64,000 nt of DNA from Effrenium voratum (lineage: Eukaryota > Sar > Dinophyceae > Suessiales > Symbiodiniaceae), in assembly GCA_963377175.1 (NCBI GenBank), contig CAUJNA010000476.1:1-64000 (forward strand). The letters are read 5' to 3'. The notes beneath the pieces were generated by a model. That model saw nothing but the letters and a program-made list of their open reading frames with translations. It was not told where the DNA came from and searched no databases. A program made the translations under genes and the position numbers. Each line of letters starts with the position of its first letter. The first letter of the stretch is position 1. Shown in pieces: positions 54,901-64,000 of the stretch.

Positions 54901-57900
54901 AACCGGGCTTTTGACCGACCCATGGCCAAATGAGCGAGTAGGAGCTGCGGGCGCTCACGACGGCGGCCCACGCGCTGGGTATGTACGTGATTGTGGACGC
55001 GGCCCAACGGAACGAGGGTTGGTTCGGCTGGGGTCCGTTTTCTAGGTTGTCGGGTTTGTTGGGCTGTTGCTTTTGCTGGGCCGCAATATTCCCCAGCCGG
55101 CCCCCCCATTTTTTCTGCCGAAATACATGGCACCTCTCGGAGGGTACCTGGAAGATTGGTTTCCTCTTCAAGGGACCCCATGTCTGGTGCTATGTTAGTT
55201 GCAAAAATCCCCCTGAACAAAAAATAAGAATAAGCAATGTTTGGAGGTGCTTGGGGGTGGGGGGCCCTAAAGTGCTATGAGGATATCCGTTTAAATTGGT
55301 TTAAAGGGAACCAAAGGGATACTGACCATTTTGCAAAATCCCAATTTTTGAGACAAACCCCTTTGCGGTTCTGGTCAAGTTAATAGGCGCTAGGCACGCA
55401 ACCCATACAACCTACTAACTGAATGGCTTTTTGAGGATACTCTTTTCACCTTGCTTGAAAGGGAGACCGAGAGGCAAGCAATCACATTTGGGGGTGTCCC
55501 CCCAAGTTTGACACATCTGGTACCCACTCCGGAGGGAAAGCCGCCAGACCGATATGAGAGTTTCTAAAGATGGATCACCTTTCGGAAGGCATTTGAAGCA
55601 GACACCTTTGCCATTTCGGGTGCCCCTATGTTGAGAAGCACCCGGATGTTGAGGACAGAGTTGCATTTCTCTCAAAATGTGGATAGACGAATTCAGGCAC
55701 CACCTAAGAATGTAAACGCCAACCGACAATGGTTTCCCATGGTTTCATTTCGTGGTGCGAAGCGGATTTTGTAACCAGCTCACTTGTCCAAAGCCGACCT
55801 TCTTACCTTTTGGTTTCCCAAATTTGGCAACCACTTTTGGTCATGGTTTTCAAAGGTGATCATCTCCTGGCAACTAAGCCACAGGTGTCCTTTTTGGTTG
55901 ATTTGGTTGAAACATAGAGGGCGATTCCTGGTTTACCTGGCGGTTCAATCAACTACCAGGGAAATCCAGCTAGTTTCAACCAAAAAGGACACCTACTTTT
56001 GGTCATCCCAAAAGGTGATCATCTCCTGTTGACTGCTAGAGGGGTGTGTCATTTTTGGAGTCGGAAGCCCCAACTTGGTTCGTTTTGGGAAGTCAACGAG
56101 GCAAACCACGGAGGGTAGGTTGGTGGGAGGGAGCTGGTTTGGAAACAAGCTCCTTCTGGTTGGAAGTCAACAAGGAAGTCATTTTTGGAGCGAGGACACC
56201 TATGTGAGTGAGGTGTTCGGTCTGAGGTGGTGATGAACCACATGGCCAACGAGTTCTTCTTCGAGGGCCACGAGGAGACGCAGGCGCCCTGGCGCTTCCA
56301 CGAGAACTACGACGGCCGCGAGTACCTGCGGCCTGGCGCTCCGCGTTGGGCGGAAAGGTCTGGTTGGTTTCCTATCGTCTTGACATGCTGTGAATGCACC
56401 ACTTTGAAACCATGACAAACCATCGGTGGTTGGTATTTACAAGGGAATCCACATTCCAGGGTTTCTTAGGTGGTGCAGGATTTCGTCCATCCAGTAGGGA
56501 GCCCCCTTTAAATGGGCCTCCCGATTTCCACCCAAAAAGGTTCAAAGGGACATACCCTAATGTCCAATATGGAATCTGACTGAGGGGTCCTGGAAGACTC
56601 TTCTCCTTTAAACGGGACCGTTCCATGGTACTTGGCTCCCCTTGAAAGGACGCCTCGCAAGCTCACCAATCCGCCGAAACCCTGAAGGACTGCTAAGTTC
56701 CTGATTTCTTGTGGTCATTTGCTCAGATCCTTTTGGTAGCAAGTAGGTAATTTACTGCAAATTGCCAGGAGTTTGCGGTTGGAGGTGGTTTGCCATCTTT
56801 CCAACACAGAAGCGGACAGCCGGCCTGGACAAGAGGGCAGTCGTCTGCAACTCGTGCCATAGTCGAAACACTGGGTGGGTGTAGGGGTGGTCAACCATCT
56901 TTTAGTACGAGTGGTTGTTAACCATCCGCCCATCCGAAGGCCATGCCGATGGCCCACTAGAAGGGATGTACTCAACGGTTCTGCTTGGACTGCAACAATT
57001 GGTACGCCATTGGTGTGTGTTTGCCCAACGCATCAATTGGAGGTCTTAACAGAAAGGGAACTGTTCCTTCCACATGGGTATGGGTCAAAATTGAACCACC
57101 AGAGGACCACAGATTGTATCCTTGTTTCCATTTACCAGAGTTCTATTTTGTGTACCTATGTTTGACCACACCCATATATTTTCTGTTCTCGCAATGTCAG
57201 ATCCGGAGAGCCTACCAGAACAAGGTATCCTAATGCCTTTAGCACCATCTTTTTTGAAATTCCATTTGCACTGCTTTTTTTTCCATAGCCTTTCTATTCC
57301 GTGACTGGTTGGCGCTCTTGCTTCTCAACTCAAATGGTTCCATTTTCTTGTACAGACACGCTGACTTGTTTGTTTTTGGGGCCTTCTCCTTCTTTCCCCC
57401 TCCCCCCAATAAATCGCTGCGTTGAACAGACACTGTGCGCTATCGCAAAGGCAAAAGGCAAACGGTTCCATTTTTGCAGGACCTCTTCGGTCCTTTTGCT
57501 CGTCTCAGGCCCACAAGGCGGGTGCCCCCCAAACCGCGGCATCTGCGCCGATTCGCTCGACTGAGGCTCGTGCCGCGGAAGGCGGAAGAACTGCTGCATG
57601 ACACGCCCAAGGGGAAGCAGCCCTACAAGGCGCGGTTCGCGGGTCGGTCGGGTGCAGCAGTTGGGGGCATCCTGGTTTTAGGGGACTCCAGCCCGGAAAT
57701 GTCGGTTCTCCTGTTGGTTTCACCTCTCATTTTTTTCTCGGTGGGTTTTTTGAGGGAAGCCAAGGAAAACATAAATAAAATGATAGCAGTGCTTGCACAA
57801 CAGCACGCCCCAAGCAAAACCCGGCAGTCAATCGAGCAAGAATGCGCCCGCACCGTCACCAGCACCTCAAACAGCAACCCCCAAGACACCCAGCCGTCAA

Positions 57901-60900
57901 TCTTGCGAAAATCAACCAGCAGCCCAAACAGAATCCCAAACCACCACCTAAGCTGCATGCCCCCTTGCACCCTACCATCAAGATGCAAACATGCGCCTGC
58001 ACCGTCACCGGCATGCCCGATAGCACCCGAGCGTCAATATCGCAAAAAATGAGCCCGCACCGTCACTAGCACCTCAAACAGCTCCCCACAAACTGTGTCC
58101 CACAGCACCATCAGCACCAGCACCCCAAACTGCGTTCTCCCCTGCGTCCTACCGTCAAGATGCAAAAATACGCGCGCACCGTCACCCCCCCAAAACAGCA
58201 CCTGCACAAGCACCCCAAACTGCATGCCCCCTAGCACCATACCGTCAATCTTGAAAAGATGCGCCCGCACTGCCACCAGCGCCTCAAACAGCACCAGCAC
58301 CCCAAACTGCACGCTCCCTAGCACCAGCCCATCAATCTCGCAAATCACTTTCCCCTCTTTATTAGAAGTTAGAACCCCTGTTGCTTTCAGCTATCTGGGG
58401 AAAAACAAGAAAAGAAATACACCAGCATAGACCCCAGATAGCACACCACGGATACGAACCATGACGCAGCATTATCATGATGATGTAGACCATGATCACA
58501 CCACAGCCACGAAACAAACGCGCAGACAACGTCCTAATGAGATCAGCAGCATAATGATGATTTTGAGAGCAATCCGGCAGGAAAAAGCAAAAACGAGGTC
58601 CTGATGAGTTCGACAGCATCATGATGATGCGGACAGCATCATGATGATGCGGACAGCATCATGGTGATCATGGTGATGCGAACAGCATCATGCTGATGGT
58701 AAAGGCAGCATCATGATGATACCACAGCCACGAACCATCTTGCGACAGCTTAATGAAATTCTGCATCATCCTGATGTTGACAGCATCACGGCGCCACTAC
58801 ACCCACACACCATAACGTGGGAACATCATGACGATACACCAGCCACGAACCGTTACACGCGAACAGCATCCACCAGCACCCCAAACATGCCCCCTAGCAC
58901 CCGGTACAACCAAAGCAGCATCCACCCGCGCCTCAAACTGCATGCCCCTTAGCACCCGGCCGTCAAGCTCGCAAAGCAGCATCCACCAGCACCCCAAACT
59001 GCATGCCCCCTAGAACCGGCCGTCAAGCTCGCAAAACAGCATCCACCAGCACCCCAAACTGCATGCCCCCTAGCACCCGGCCAGCTCGCAAAACAGCATC
59101 CACCAGCAGCCCAAACTGCATGCCCCCCAGCACCCGGCCGTCAAGCTCGCAAAACAGCATCCACCAGCACCCCAAACTGCATGCCCCTAGCACCCGGCCA
59201 GCTCGAAAAACAAAACAGCATCCACCAGCACCCCAAACTGCATGCCCCCAGCACCCAGCCGTCAAGCTCGAAAAATAGCATCCACCAGCACCCGAAACTG
59301 CATGCCCCCGAGCACCCGGCCGTCAAGCTCGCCGGCCAGCTCGCAAATCAGCAGCCCCCACCCGGCCGTCAAGCTCGCAAAGCAGCATCTACCAGCACCC
59401 CAAACTGCATGCCCCGTAGCACCCGCAAAGCAGCACCCACCAGCACCCCCAACTGCATAGCACCCGGCCGTCAAGCTTGCAAAGCAGCATCCACCAGCAC
59501 CCAAACTGCATGCCCTCTAGCACCCGGCCGTCAAGCTCGCAAAGCAGCACCTACCAGCACCCCAAACTGCATGCCCCCTAGCACCCGGCCGTCAAGCTCG
59601 CAAAGCAGCACCCACCAGCACCCCAAACTGCATGCCCCCTAGCACCCGGCCGTCAAGCTCGCAAAGCAGCACCCACCAGCACCCCAAACTGCATGCCCCC
59701 TAGCACCCGGCCGTCAAGCTCGCAAAGCAGCATCCACCAGCACCCCAAACTGCATGCCCCCCATGCCCCCTAGCACCCGGCCGTCAAGCTCGCAAAGCAG
59801 CATCCACCAGCACCCCACACTGCATGCCCCCTAGCACCCGGCCGTCAAGCTCGCAAGGCAGTGCAAAACGCAAGCATGCCCAGCCCCGCAAAGCAGCGTC
59901 ACCAAAAGCTGCACCAGCACCCCAAACTGCATGCCCCCTAGCACCCGGCCGTCAAGCTCGCAAAGCAGCATCCACCAGCACCTCAAACTGCATGCCCCCT
60001 AGCACCCGGCCGTCAAGCTCGCAAAGCAGCATCCACCAGCACCTCAAACTGCATGCCCCCTAGCACCCGGCCGTCAAGCTCGCAAAGCAGCATCCACCAG
60101 CACCTCAAACTGCATGCCCCCTAGCACCCGGCCCTCAATCTCGCAAAGCAGCATCCACCAGCACCTCAAACTGCATGCCCCCTAGCACCCGGCCGTCAAG
60201 CTCGCAAAGCAGCATCCACCAGCACCTCAAACTGCATGCCTCCTAGCACCCGGCCCTCAATCTCGCAAATCACTTTCCCCTCTTTATTAGAAGTTAGAAC
60301 CCCTATAGCTTTCAGCTATCTGGGGAATGAGAAATGGTTTTCCATTTGGTTTCCCACCAAAAAGGGATTCCCTAAACAAGAAGGACGAGCCACCCATTTG
60401 GTTTCCCTAAGAATCACGGCAAACACAGTTGGAACAACCCCGTCATGTCTCCTTTTTGTGGTACCCAACCTGTTTTTGTTTAAAAAAGAAAAGAAACATA
60501 TGGTGTGGCCAGGCTTCGTTGCAACGATTGGTACGGTCCCAACAGGACGCCAACCATTTTTGTTTTTTCAACACGAGTTTTCCCCGCTTGGTGTGGGGCC
60601 GGTTGGTTGGTACGCCCCATGCTCCGGGGAAAAGGGAAGCGCAAGCCCAGGACTTCTGGTACGACAACTCCTGGGTGCGGAGCCCAAGTCGCGGGTGAGC
60701 TCGCTTGCTCGATCGGTGCGAGAGGTTTGCAGGGAATGGCCCTGAGAGGTATGGAATGGCCCCCCAAGAAAAACCATCCAACTCGTGGTTTCCCCTTTTG
60801 AATGGTTCATTCCCTCATATATATTTTTGAACTGAGAACCAGCAAGCAACTGGGTTGCAAGAGAGAGCTCGGATTCCCCCTTTTCAAAAATGAAATAGGT

Positions 60901-63900
60901 GGTGTGCATTCCTGGCTCCGAGTTGATACCGTCGGGGTTTGTTCAAAGGAGATCGACCGGCCAAGTGGATGCCGGGCAAAAGGTCTGGAGGCTTGCCGCG
61001 AGACTCGAAGACTCGGAGACTCGAAGACTCGGCCGAGGACGCTGCAGCCACCTACAACGGCACCCTCTACGGTCAGTATGGCGAGTGGGTGGACGACACG
61101 GGCGCGGGCACGTACATCGAGTCGGACTTCCACCACAATGGCGCCGCGGCCGGTGGCGAGTTGTGAGCTTTTTTTTGGTTGGCCAGAGGGAAGTCGTTTA
61201 GAGTAAGGGAAACCTGCGACATGGAACAACTCCCAAGGAAACCTGAGGAAACCAGTTAGTATTCTTTGAATTGGCATGGTCCCCCGAGTCTGACACATAT
61301 CTGTATGTTTGTTAGACTCGTGTCTTCGGTTCGGTTCATTTTTAGTAAGAACCCCTTAAATGAATGAGACTTGGCCGCCGAATCAAAGACCACTTCAAAA
61401 GGGCCGGAACAGGGCAAGTGCTTTTCGAGGGTCGATGTACTTCAATGTCCACGGTTGTTAATACCCAACTCCCATAGTAAAGCATCAAAGTGGCGAATAT
61501 CCGGCTTGGGACACTCCCGAAGGCTCACTTGCCCTTACCCAGGTATGCCATACCTTCAAAACTCTTGGGAACCCACAACCCATGAAGAATTTGCGGAAAG
61601 CTAGCTGCATCGCTTTGCGCGGCAGTTTCTCCATGCAAGCAACATGATCTATGGAACCTTAAAACGAGTACCCCAGGGTGAAAGCAGATAGATAGCACAC
61701 AAACCCCGGCCTGTTGGTAAGGAGATGAAGCCATGGAAAATTTCAAGGGCTCAAGCCAAGGGCCCTCTGGGGGCCCGCCCGTTGGGTTTCCTTTCAAGGG
61801 CATGTCTCAAGATTAGGCTCTTTTCAGGTTAAGGGAACCTTCAGAGTTTCGAGTTCTTGGAATACAGTTTTTTCAAGCTTACCTTGTGTACTTGGCTGGT
61901 GCCCCTGAAGTTTGCCCCTTGGTTTCTGTTTTGATGTTCTTTTTTGCTGAAACAGCAGGTGACCTCATGGACTACTTCGACCCCTGGCAGATCAACTACG
62001 GCAAGATCTACGGGGTGATGGACGACCTAAGACTGGAGCACCACCGCGTGCAGGACCCGACCGCCCCGAATCCTTTTTTTTTTCAAATCAGAAGCCTGGG
62101 GCTCGGAACGTCTTTGAGGGGAGTTGGTTTGGAGGAAAGGCAAAAAGGAAACCCCAAGATCCATGTGAAGGTTCGAAAATAGAGAGATGTGTGAAACTCC
62201 AAGAGGGTATGTGTGAAAGTCAGTTTGTTGGGGTCCCTCTCTAGTTTCTCGCAATGCCCTCTTGTCCAACGTAGCAACCTGGAAGATAGATTTCCTCTTG
62301 GAGGGACCCCCTTTCAGGTGCCACAGTGGACAGGAGGGGGTACCCCATTGAGCCAGCTGCACTGGCTCGGTGGCCTAGATCTTTGTACCCCAACCAACGA
62401 AACTGGTGGCCCATAGTGTAGCTTCAGCACAGAACCCGGCCAGTGCCTTGTTTCTCAGCGGGTCCAGCCCGTTCCACCGGAAACCCGTGGCTGGTTTCAA
62501 AGGGGACGCCCTGCGACCAGATTTCGCCTCGGGAAGTGTGTGTGGACCTCGGAGGTCAGAGCAGTGCTTTTTTTTTTCCCCCCGCATTTGCTTTACTTGG
62601 AGGAGCCAGAGTCGCCATGTTTAGGATCTGCCTGATACGGCGGGTTCCGATGTTGACCGAGTTTCCAAGGTGATGTTTGGAGGACCTGACAGGAGCCTAG
62701 TTCCACTTCTTGATAGAATGAGATTGCGAGGAGATGCACCTGTGCAAGCATGGTGGAAGCAACAGCGAGCTTCTGCGATTTGTGTTGGCCCTCCCAACTG
62801 TCAAGTGGCAGCGTCTCCTTTGGCTCCATCCCCGTTTGCTGTGGGGGGGGGAGAGCACACTTGTGGAAAAGTGTGCCCATTGTCTACAAGTCCAAAGCGC
62901 TCATACGCGGACTTGCCATCTCAGCTGGGTTTGTCTTTAAATAGGTAACCCCAGATTCGAGGCTTTCAGGTTTTCTTTCACGGCCCAAAAAGGGTGCCCT
63001 TTGTCGTTTGGAAAGACCTTCAAATCATCAAAAGAGGGATTTGGAGCCCCAAAATGGTGGTTTCCCTTTAAACCAAGCTGAAAAGGGGGTATCTTCAGCA
63101 AACAAGCACATCCCCATCTACATCTCTTGTCTCACTGTGCCTGTGACTTCTCAGGCTGAGTTGAGGCTTCGGGGGCTCTGTTGTGATACAAACGCATATG
63201 AACTTTGGAGGCTGATGTCCTTGGAGCCAGCTGAGGGATGAATGGGCCAAGATGTTGCTCGATTGGTGGATGCACCACCGCCATTTGAAAGGATATGCCA
63301 CCAACAGCACCAACAACAAGGGTTTTTGTGCTGCAAACGGGGATGGAGCCAAAGTCCAAGTTTGGGAAGACCTTCAAATCATCAAAGGCCCCAAATGTCC
63401 ACAACCACATGGACCGACATTTCAACAGGGTTTGGAGCCCCGAAATGGTGGTTTCCCTTTAAGCCAAGCTGAAAGGGGGGGTATCTACACCAAACAAGCA
63501 CATCCCCGTTTACAGCTCTTGTCTCAGTTGTGCCTGTGACTTCTCAGGCTGAGTTGAGGCTTAGGTGGCTCTGTTGTGACAAAAACGCATGTGGCCATGG
63601 GTCATAACTTATGGCTCCATTTTGGGACTTACCACCAATTTTGATGTTCACCAGGGGTACAGGGTTTTGACCCACAGCCATATGAACTTTGGAGGCTGAT
63701 ATCGTTGGAGCCATCTGAAGGGCAAACTCTTTGGATGCAAAGATGTTGCTCGATTGGTTGATTTTCACCACCGCCCTTTTGAAAGGATATGCCACCAGCA
63801 GCACCAACAACAAGGGTTTTGTGCACTAGTCTTCCAACACAGGTCTGCGTTTTTTTTCCAGACGGAGTCTGTACACCATGTTGGTGTGGTCATTTTGAGA

Positions 63901-64000
63901 GAGTCACTTTGATGTCCCTGCAAAGGAGAAGTACATCGCCATGACCAAGGCGTTGATTGAGAGTGTGGATGTGGATGGTTACCGCCCCTTGGGCGGTCAT
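45911..64000 (+). CDS. Alpha-1,3-glucan synthase-like gene, catalytic GH13 region (partial)
   Basis: Thirteen small exons spread over 18 kb; all but the first join in frame into about 240 residues, and the gene continues past the window. The protein follows fungal Ags1/Mok1: a KYFGRWENHQYFPSPSEPP start, a gap, NNELYAGGFDVRDMTFRHGG, DFAGLTSKLPYIKGLGCKAI, WISPVFQNGINSYHQYAQL, DFTLLDQRLGTVEELRAL, MYVIVDVVMNHMANEFFFEG (GH13 region I with DVV.NH), QYGEWVDDTGAGTYIESDF, DYFDPWQINYGKIYGVMDDL and YIAMTKALIESVDVDG (start of region II). Known: Ags proteins make cell-wall alpha-glucan. Dinoflagellate copies could build thecal or storage glucans (inference). Donors are GC (8), GA (2) and GT (2, plus one uncertain); every acceptor is AG followed by G. 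The segment between 45980 and 48278 (expected ...DGDP...) was not found. Confidence 0.75.
46523..46633. mobile_element. TIR element, GGGTCAAAA family (copy 1)
   Basis: About 110 bases beginning GGTGGGTCAAAA and ending TTTTGACCCACACCCAT; contains CCCAAAATGGCTTGCCCTGG. It lies in an intron. Near-identical to the copy at 47.89 kb. Confidence 0.8.
47220..47740. repeat. Pair of GATGGTAGCCGATCGAC repeats
   Basis: AGGGATGGTAGCCGATCGAC followed by a GAGAGAGTAC-like run occurs at 47225 and 47697, about 470 bases apart in the same intron. Confidence 0.7.
47887..47990. mobile_element. TIR element, GGGTCAAAA family (copy 2)
   Basis: Begins ATGGGTCAAAAATGCG, ends TTTTGACCCATACCCAT; the internal sequence matches copy 1 through CCTGCGGTCCAATTCCTGG. 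Confidence 0.8.
48278..48333 (+). CDS. Exon: NNELYAGGFDVRD
   Basis: Acceptor GCCAG|G, donor CACG|GA (non-canonical GA). 56 bases. The join to the next exon gives RHGGDFAGL in frame. Confidence 0.75.
48764..48808 (+). CDS. Exon: GDFAGLTSKLPYIK
   Basis: 45 bases; acceptor GGCAG|GA, donor AAAG|GC. Corresponds to the FGGDIAGL...YLQG stretch of fungal Ags1. Confidence 0.8.
49186..49735. repeat. GATGCTGGT nonamer minisatellite (two blocks)
   Basis: Blocks at 49186-49460 and 49618-49735 of 9-base units such as GATGCTGGT and GATGCTGGC, inside an intron. ORFs over it are translated repeats. Confidence 0.9.
49876..49920 (+). CDS. Exon: GLGCKAIWISPVFQN
   Basis: 45 bases; acceptor GCGCAG|GC, donor AACG|GC. 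The first GH13 beta-strand, KAIWISPVF. Confidence 0.85.
51623..51641 (+). CDS. Microexon of 19 bases: INSYHQ
   Basis: Acceptor CTGAG|GC, donor ATCA|GC. It supplies the residues that connect FQNG to YAQLDF with exactly the right phase on both sides (2 + 15 + 2 bases). Confidence 0.65.
52606..52794. mobile_element. TIR element, GGGTCAAAA family (two nested or adjacent copies)
   Basis: One copy (52606-52684) ends TTTTGACCCATACCCAT. A second half copy (52740-52794) carries CTCTAACCTGTGGTCCCA and ends TTTTGACCCGTACCCATT. GGCCCTCTCGAAGGCCAAAC lies between them and also occurs after copy 1. Confidence 0.7.
52919..52970 (+). CDS. Exon: YAQLDFTLLDQRLGTVE
   Basis: 52 bases; acceptor CCGAG|GT, donor GAG|GC. 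Matches YSPLDFTLLD of fungal Ags1. Confidence 0.85.
53041..53105. repeat. TTC-rich simple repeat
   Basis: TTCTTCTTC runs with ATTC interruptions, about 65 bases; the next 100 bases are AT-rich with TTATTATTA. Confidence 0.9.
54088..54440. repeat. GATGCAGGT/GATGCATGT nonamer minisatellite
   Basis: 9-base units GTGATGCAG and GTGATGCAT from 54088 to 54310, with scattered units to 54440. Related in form to the block at 49.2 kb, suggesting a shared seed. Confidence 0.9.
54942..54998 (+). CDS. Exon: ELRALTTAAHALGMYVIVD
   Basis: 57 bases, phase 0 at both ends; acceptor AGTAG|GA, donor GAC|GC. The first half of GH13 conserved region I. Confidence 0.85.
56227..56330 (+). CDS. Exon: VVMNHMANEFFFEGH
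   Basis: 104 bases; acceptor CTGAG|GT, donor TGCG|GC. Completes DVVMNH and continues to NYDGREYL. Confidence 0.85.
57074..57175. mobile_element. TIR element, GGGTCAAAA family (inverted copy)
   Basis: Reverse orientation: ATGGGTATGGGTCAAAA at the left, then CCATTTACCAGAGTTC, ending TTTGACCACACCCAT. In an intron of the glucan synthase-like gene. Confidence 0.75.
57566..57629 (+). CDS. Exon: LVPRKAEELLHDTP
   Basis: 64 bases; acceptor ACTGAG|GC, donor AAG|GC. Ends in GKQPYK, which joins to DFWYDNSW. Confidence 0.75.
58330..60325. repeat. 61-bp minisatellite in an intron, about 23 units, with duplicated flanks
   Basis: The unit reads AGCATCCACCAGCACCCCAA, ACTGCATGCCCCCTAGCACC and CGGCCGTCAAGCTCGCAAAG. 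It runs from about 58866 to 60260; earlier diverged units reach back to about 57845. A 70-base segment (CACTTTCCCCTCTTTATTAG, then CTTTCAGCTATCTGGGG) occurs at both 58340 and 60262, bracketing the array and CATGATGATG repeats at 58600-58770. Confidence 0.9.
60651..60674 (+). CDS. Exon of 24 bases: DFWYDNSW
   Basis: Acceptor CCCAG|GA, donor CTGG|GT. Phase 0 on both sides. It falls 3 kb after its neighbour because of the minisatellite. Confidence 0.75.
61038..61140 (+). CDS. Exon: TYNGTLYGQYGEWVDDTG
   Basis: 103 bases; acceptor CCGAG|GA, donor AATG|GC. Ends in ESDFHHN. Confidence 0.85.
61959..62053 (+). CDS. Exon: DLMDYFDPWQINYGKIYG
   Basis: 95 bases; acceptor AGCAG|GT, donor GCAG|GA. Ends in HHRVQ, followed by a poly-T intron stretch. 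Confidence 0.85.
63009..63822. repeat. Segmental tandem duplication in the last intron
   Basis: Copy 1 (63009-63325) and copy 2 (63364-63822) share AGACCTTCAAATCATCAAA, TGGTGGTTTCCCTTTAA, GTGACTTCTCAGGCTGAG, TGAACTTTGGAGGCTGAT and AAGGATATGCCACCA. Copy 2 holds extra inserts, including the TIR element. Confidence 0.85.
63591..63681. mobile_element. TIR element inserted in a duplicated segment
   Basis: 91 bases from GTGGCCATGGGTCATAA to TTTTGACCCACAGCCAT, flanked by CAT on both sides. The sister copy of the surrounding duplication (63194-63202) has the empty site ACGCATATGAAC, so insertion with a 3-bp target duplication is visible directly. Confidence 0.8.
63926..63977 (+). CDS. Exon: EKYIAMTKALIESVDVD (last in window)
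   Basis: Acceptor CAAAG|GA. The end is uncertain: a GATG|GT donor at 63978 would be typical, otherwise the frame stays open to the window edge. Leads into the GH13 region II (DVDG.R.D). Confidence 0.7.

Larger units (their letters stand above)
49762..54922. repeat. Dispersed intronic repeat pair: GGGGATAACCGGGCTTTTGAC
   Basis: GGGGATTGGGATG, then GGGGGATAACCGGGCTTTTG and a short ACC, at 49759-49802 and again at 54874-54917. Both are within about 75 bases upstream of an exon (49876 and 54942), suggesting an element placed near intron 3' ends. Confidence 0.65.

Overview
The window looks like nuclear DNA of a dinoflagellate, most likely a suessialean (Symbiodiniaceae/Polarella type). The best evidence is a gene between about 45.9 kb and the right edge whose 13 recognisable exons (19 to 104 bases) join in frame only if introns begin with GC or GA (rarely GT) and end in AG followed by G, the known dinoflagellate splice style. 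Long repeat-filled introns, many unrelated satellite families and several degraded mobile elements fit this. I see no bacterial operons, rRNA or CRISPR.

Layout. 0-4.8 kb: degenerate satellites and little coding. 4.8-11.6 kb: a long ORF with transposase-like (RNase H fold, DDE/hAT-like) features, probable downstream exons, a serine-rich small protein and a membrane/coiled-coil/Cys-His protein. 11.9-14.8 kb: a four-exon gene with a four-cysteine zinc motif and a charged coiled coil. 15.2-16.6 kb: an AT-rich tract and satellite. 16.9-18.8 kb: an intron-containing gene resembling a C5 cytosine methyltransferase with an altered catalytic loop. 18.8-22.1 kb: unassigned DNA, one possible minus-strand gene and a hairpin satellite.

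22.5-37.9 kb: a decayed, GC-rich, compact endogenous DNA virus of Polinton/polinton-like type. It carries a glycine/alanine-rich membrane protein, a probable double-jelly-roll capsid protein, a C5 methyltransferase, a family-B-like DNA polymerase with an HNH motif and a C-terminal SF1 helicase, a P-loop ATPase, a retrovirus-type integrase with Asp in place of the catalytic Glu, and a fibre protein ending in an S74 chaperone. Several intergenic gaps hold arrays of strong hairpins. 37.9-38.8 kb is a scrambled mosaic of second copies of capsid, polymerase/HNH and fibre pieces.

39.0-40.7 kb: a truncated LINE-like element with a Tpt1/KptA-like 2'-phosphotransferase half-domain and an endonuclease/exonuclease/phosphatase domain. 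40.7-45.9 kb: microsatellites and intergenic DNA, with one possible upstream exon. 45.9-64 kb: the alpha-1,3-glucan-synthase-like gene (GH13 catalytic region, plus strand, running off the right edge). Its introns hold terminal-inverted-repeat elements, minisatellites and segmental duplications.

Functionally, the viral genes form a set for replication (polymerase-helicase), DNA modification (methyltransferase), integration (integrase), energy (ATPase) and particle building (capsid, fibre). Most are frameshifted, so this copy is probably dead; the integrase, ATPase, methyltransferase and the 173-residue ORF remain open. All identifications come from reading motifs; no database search was run.
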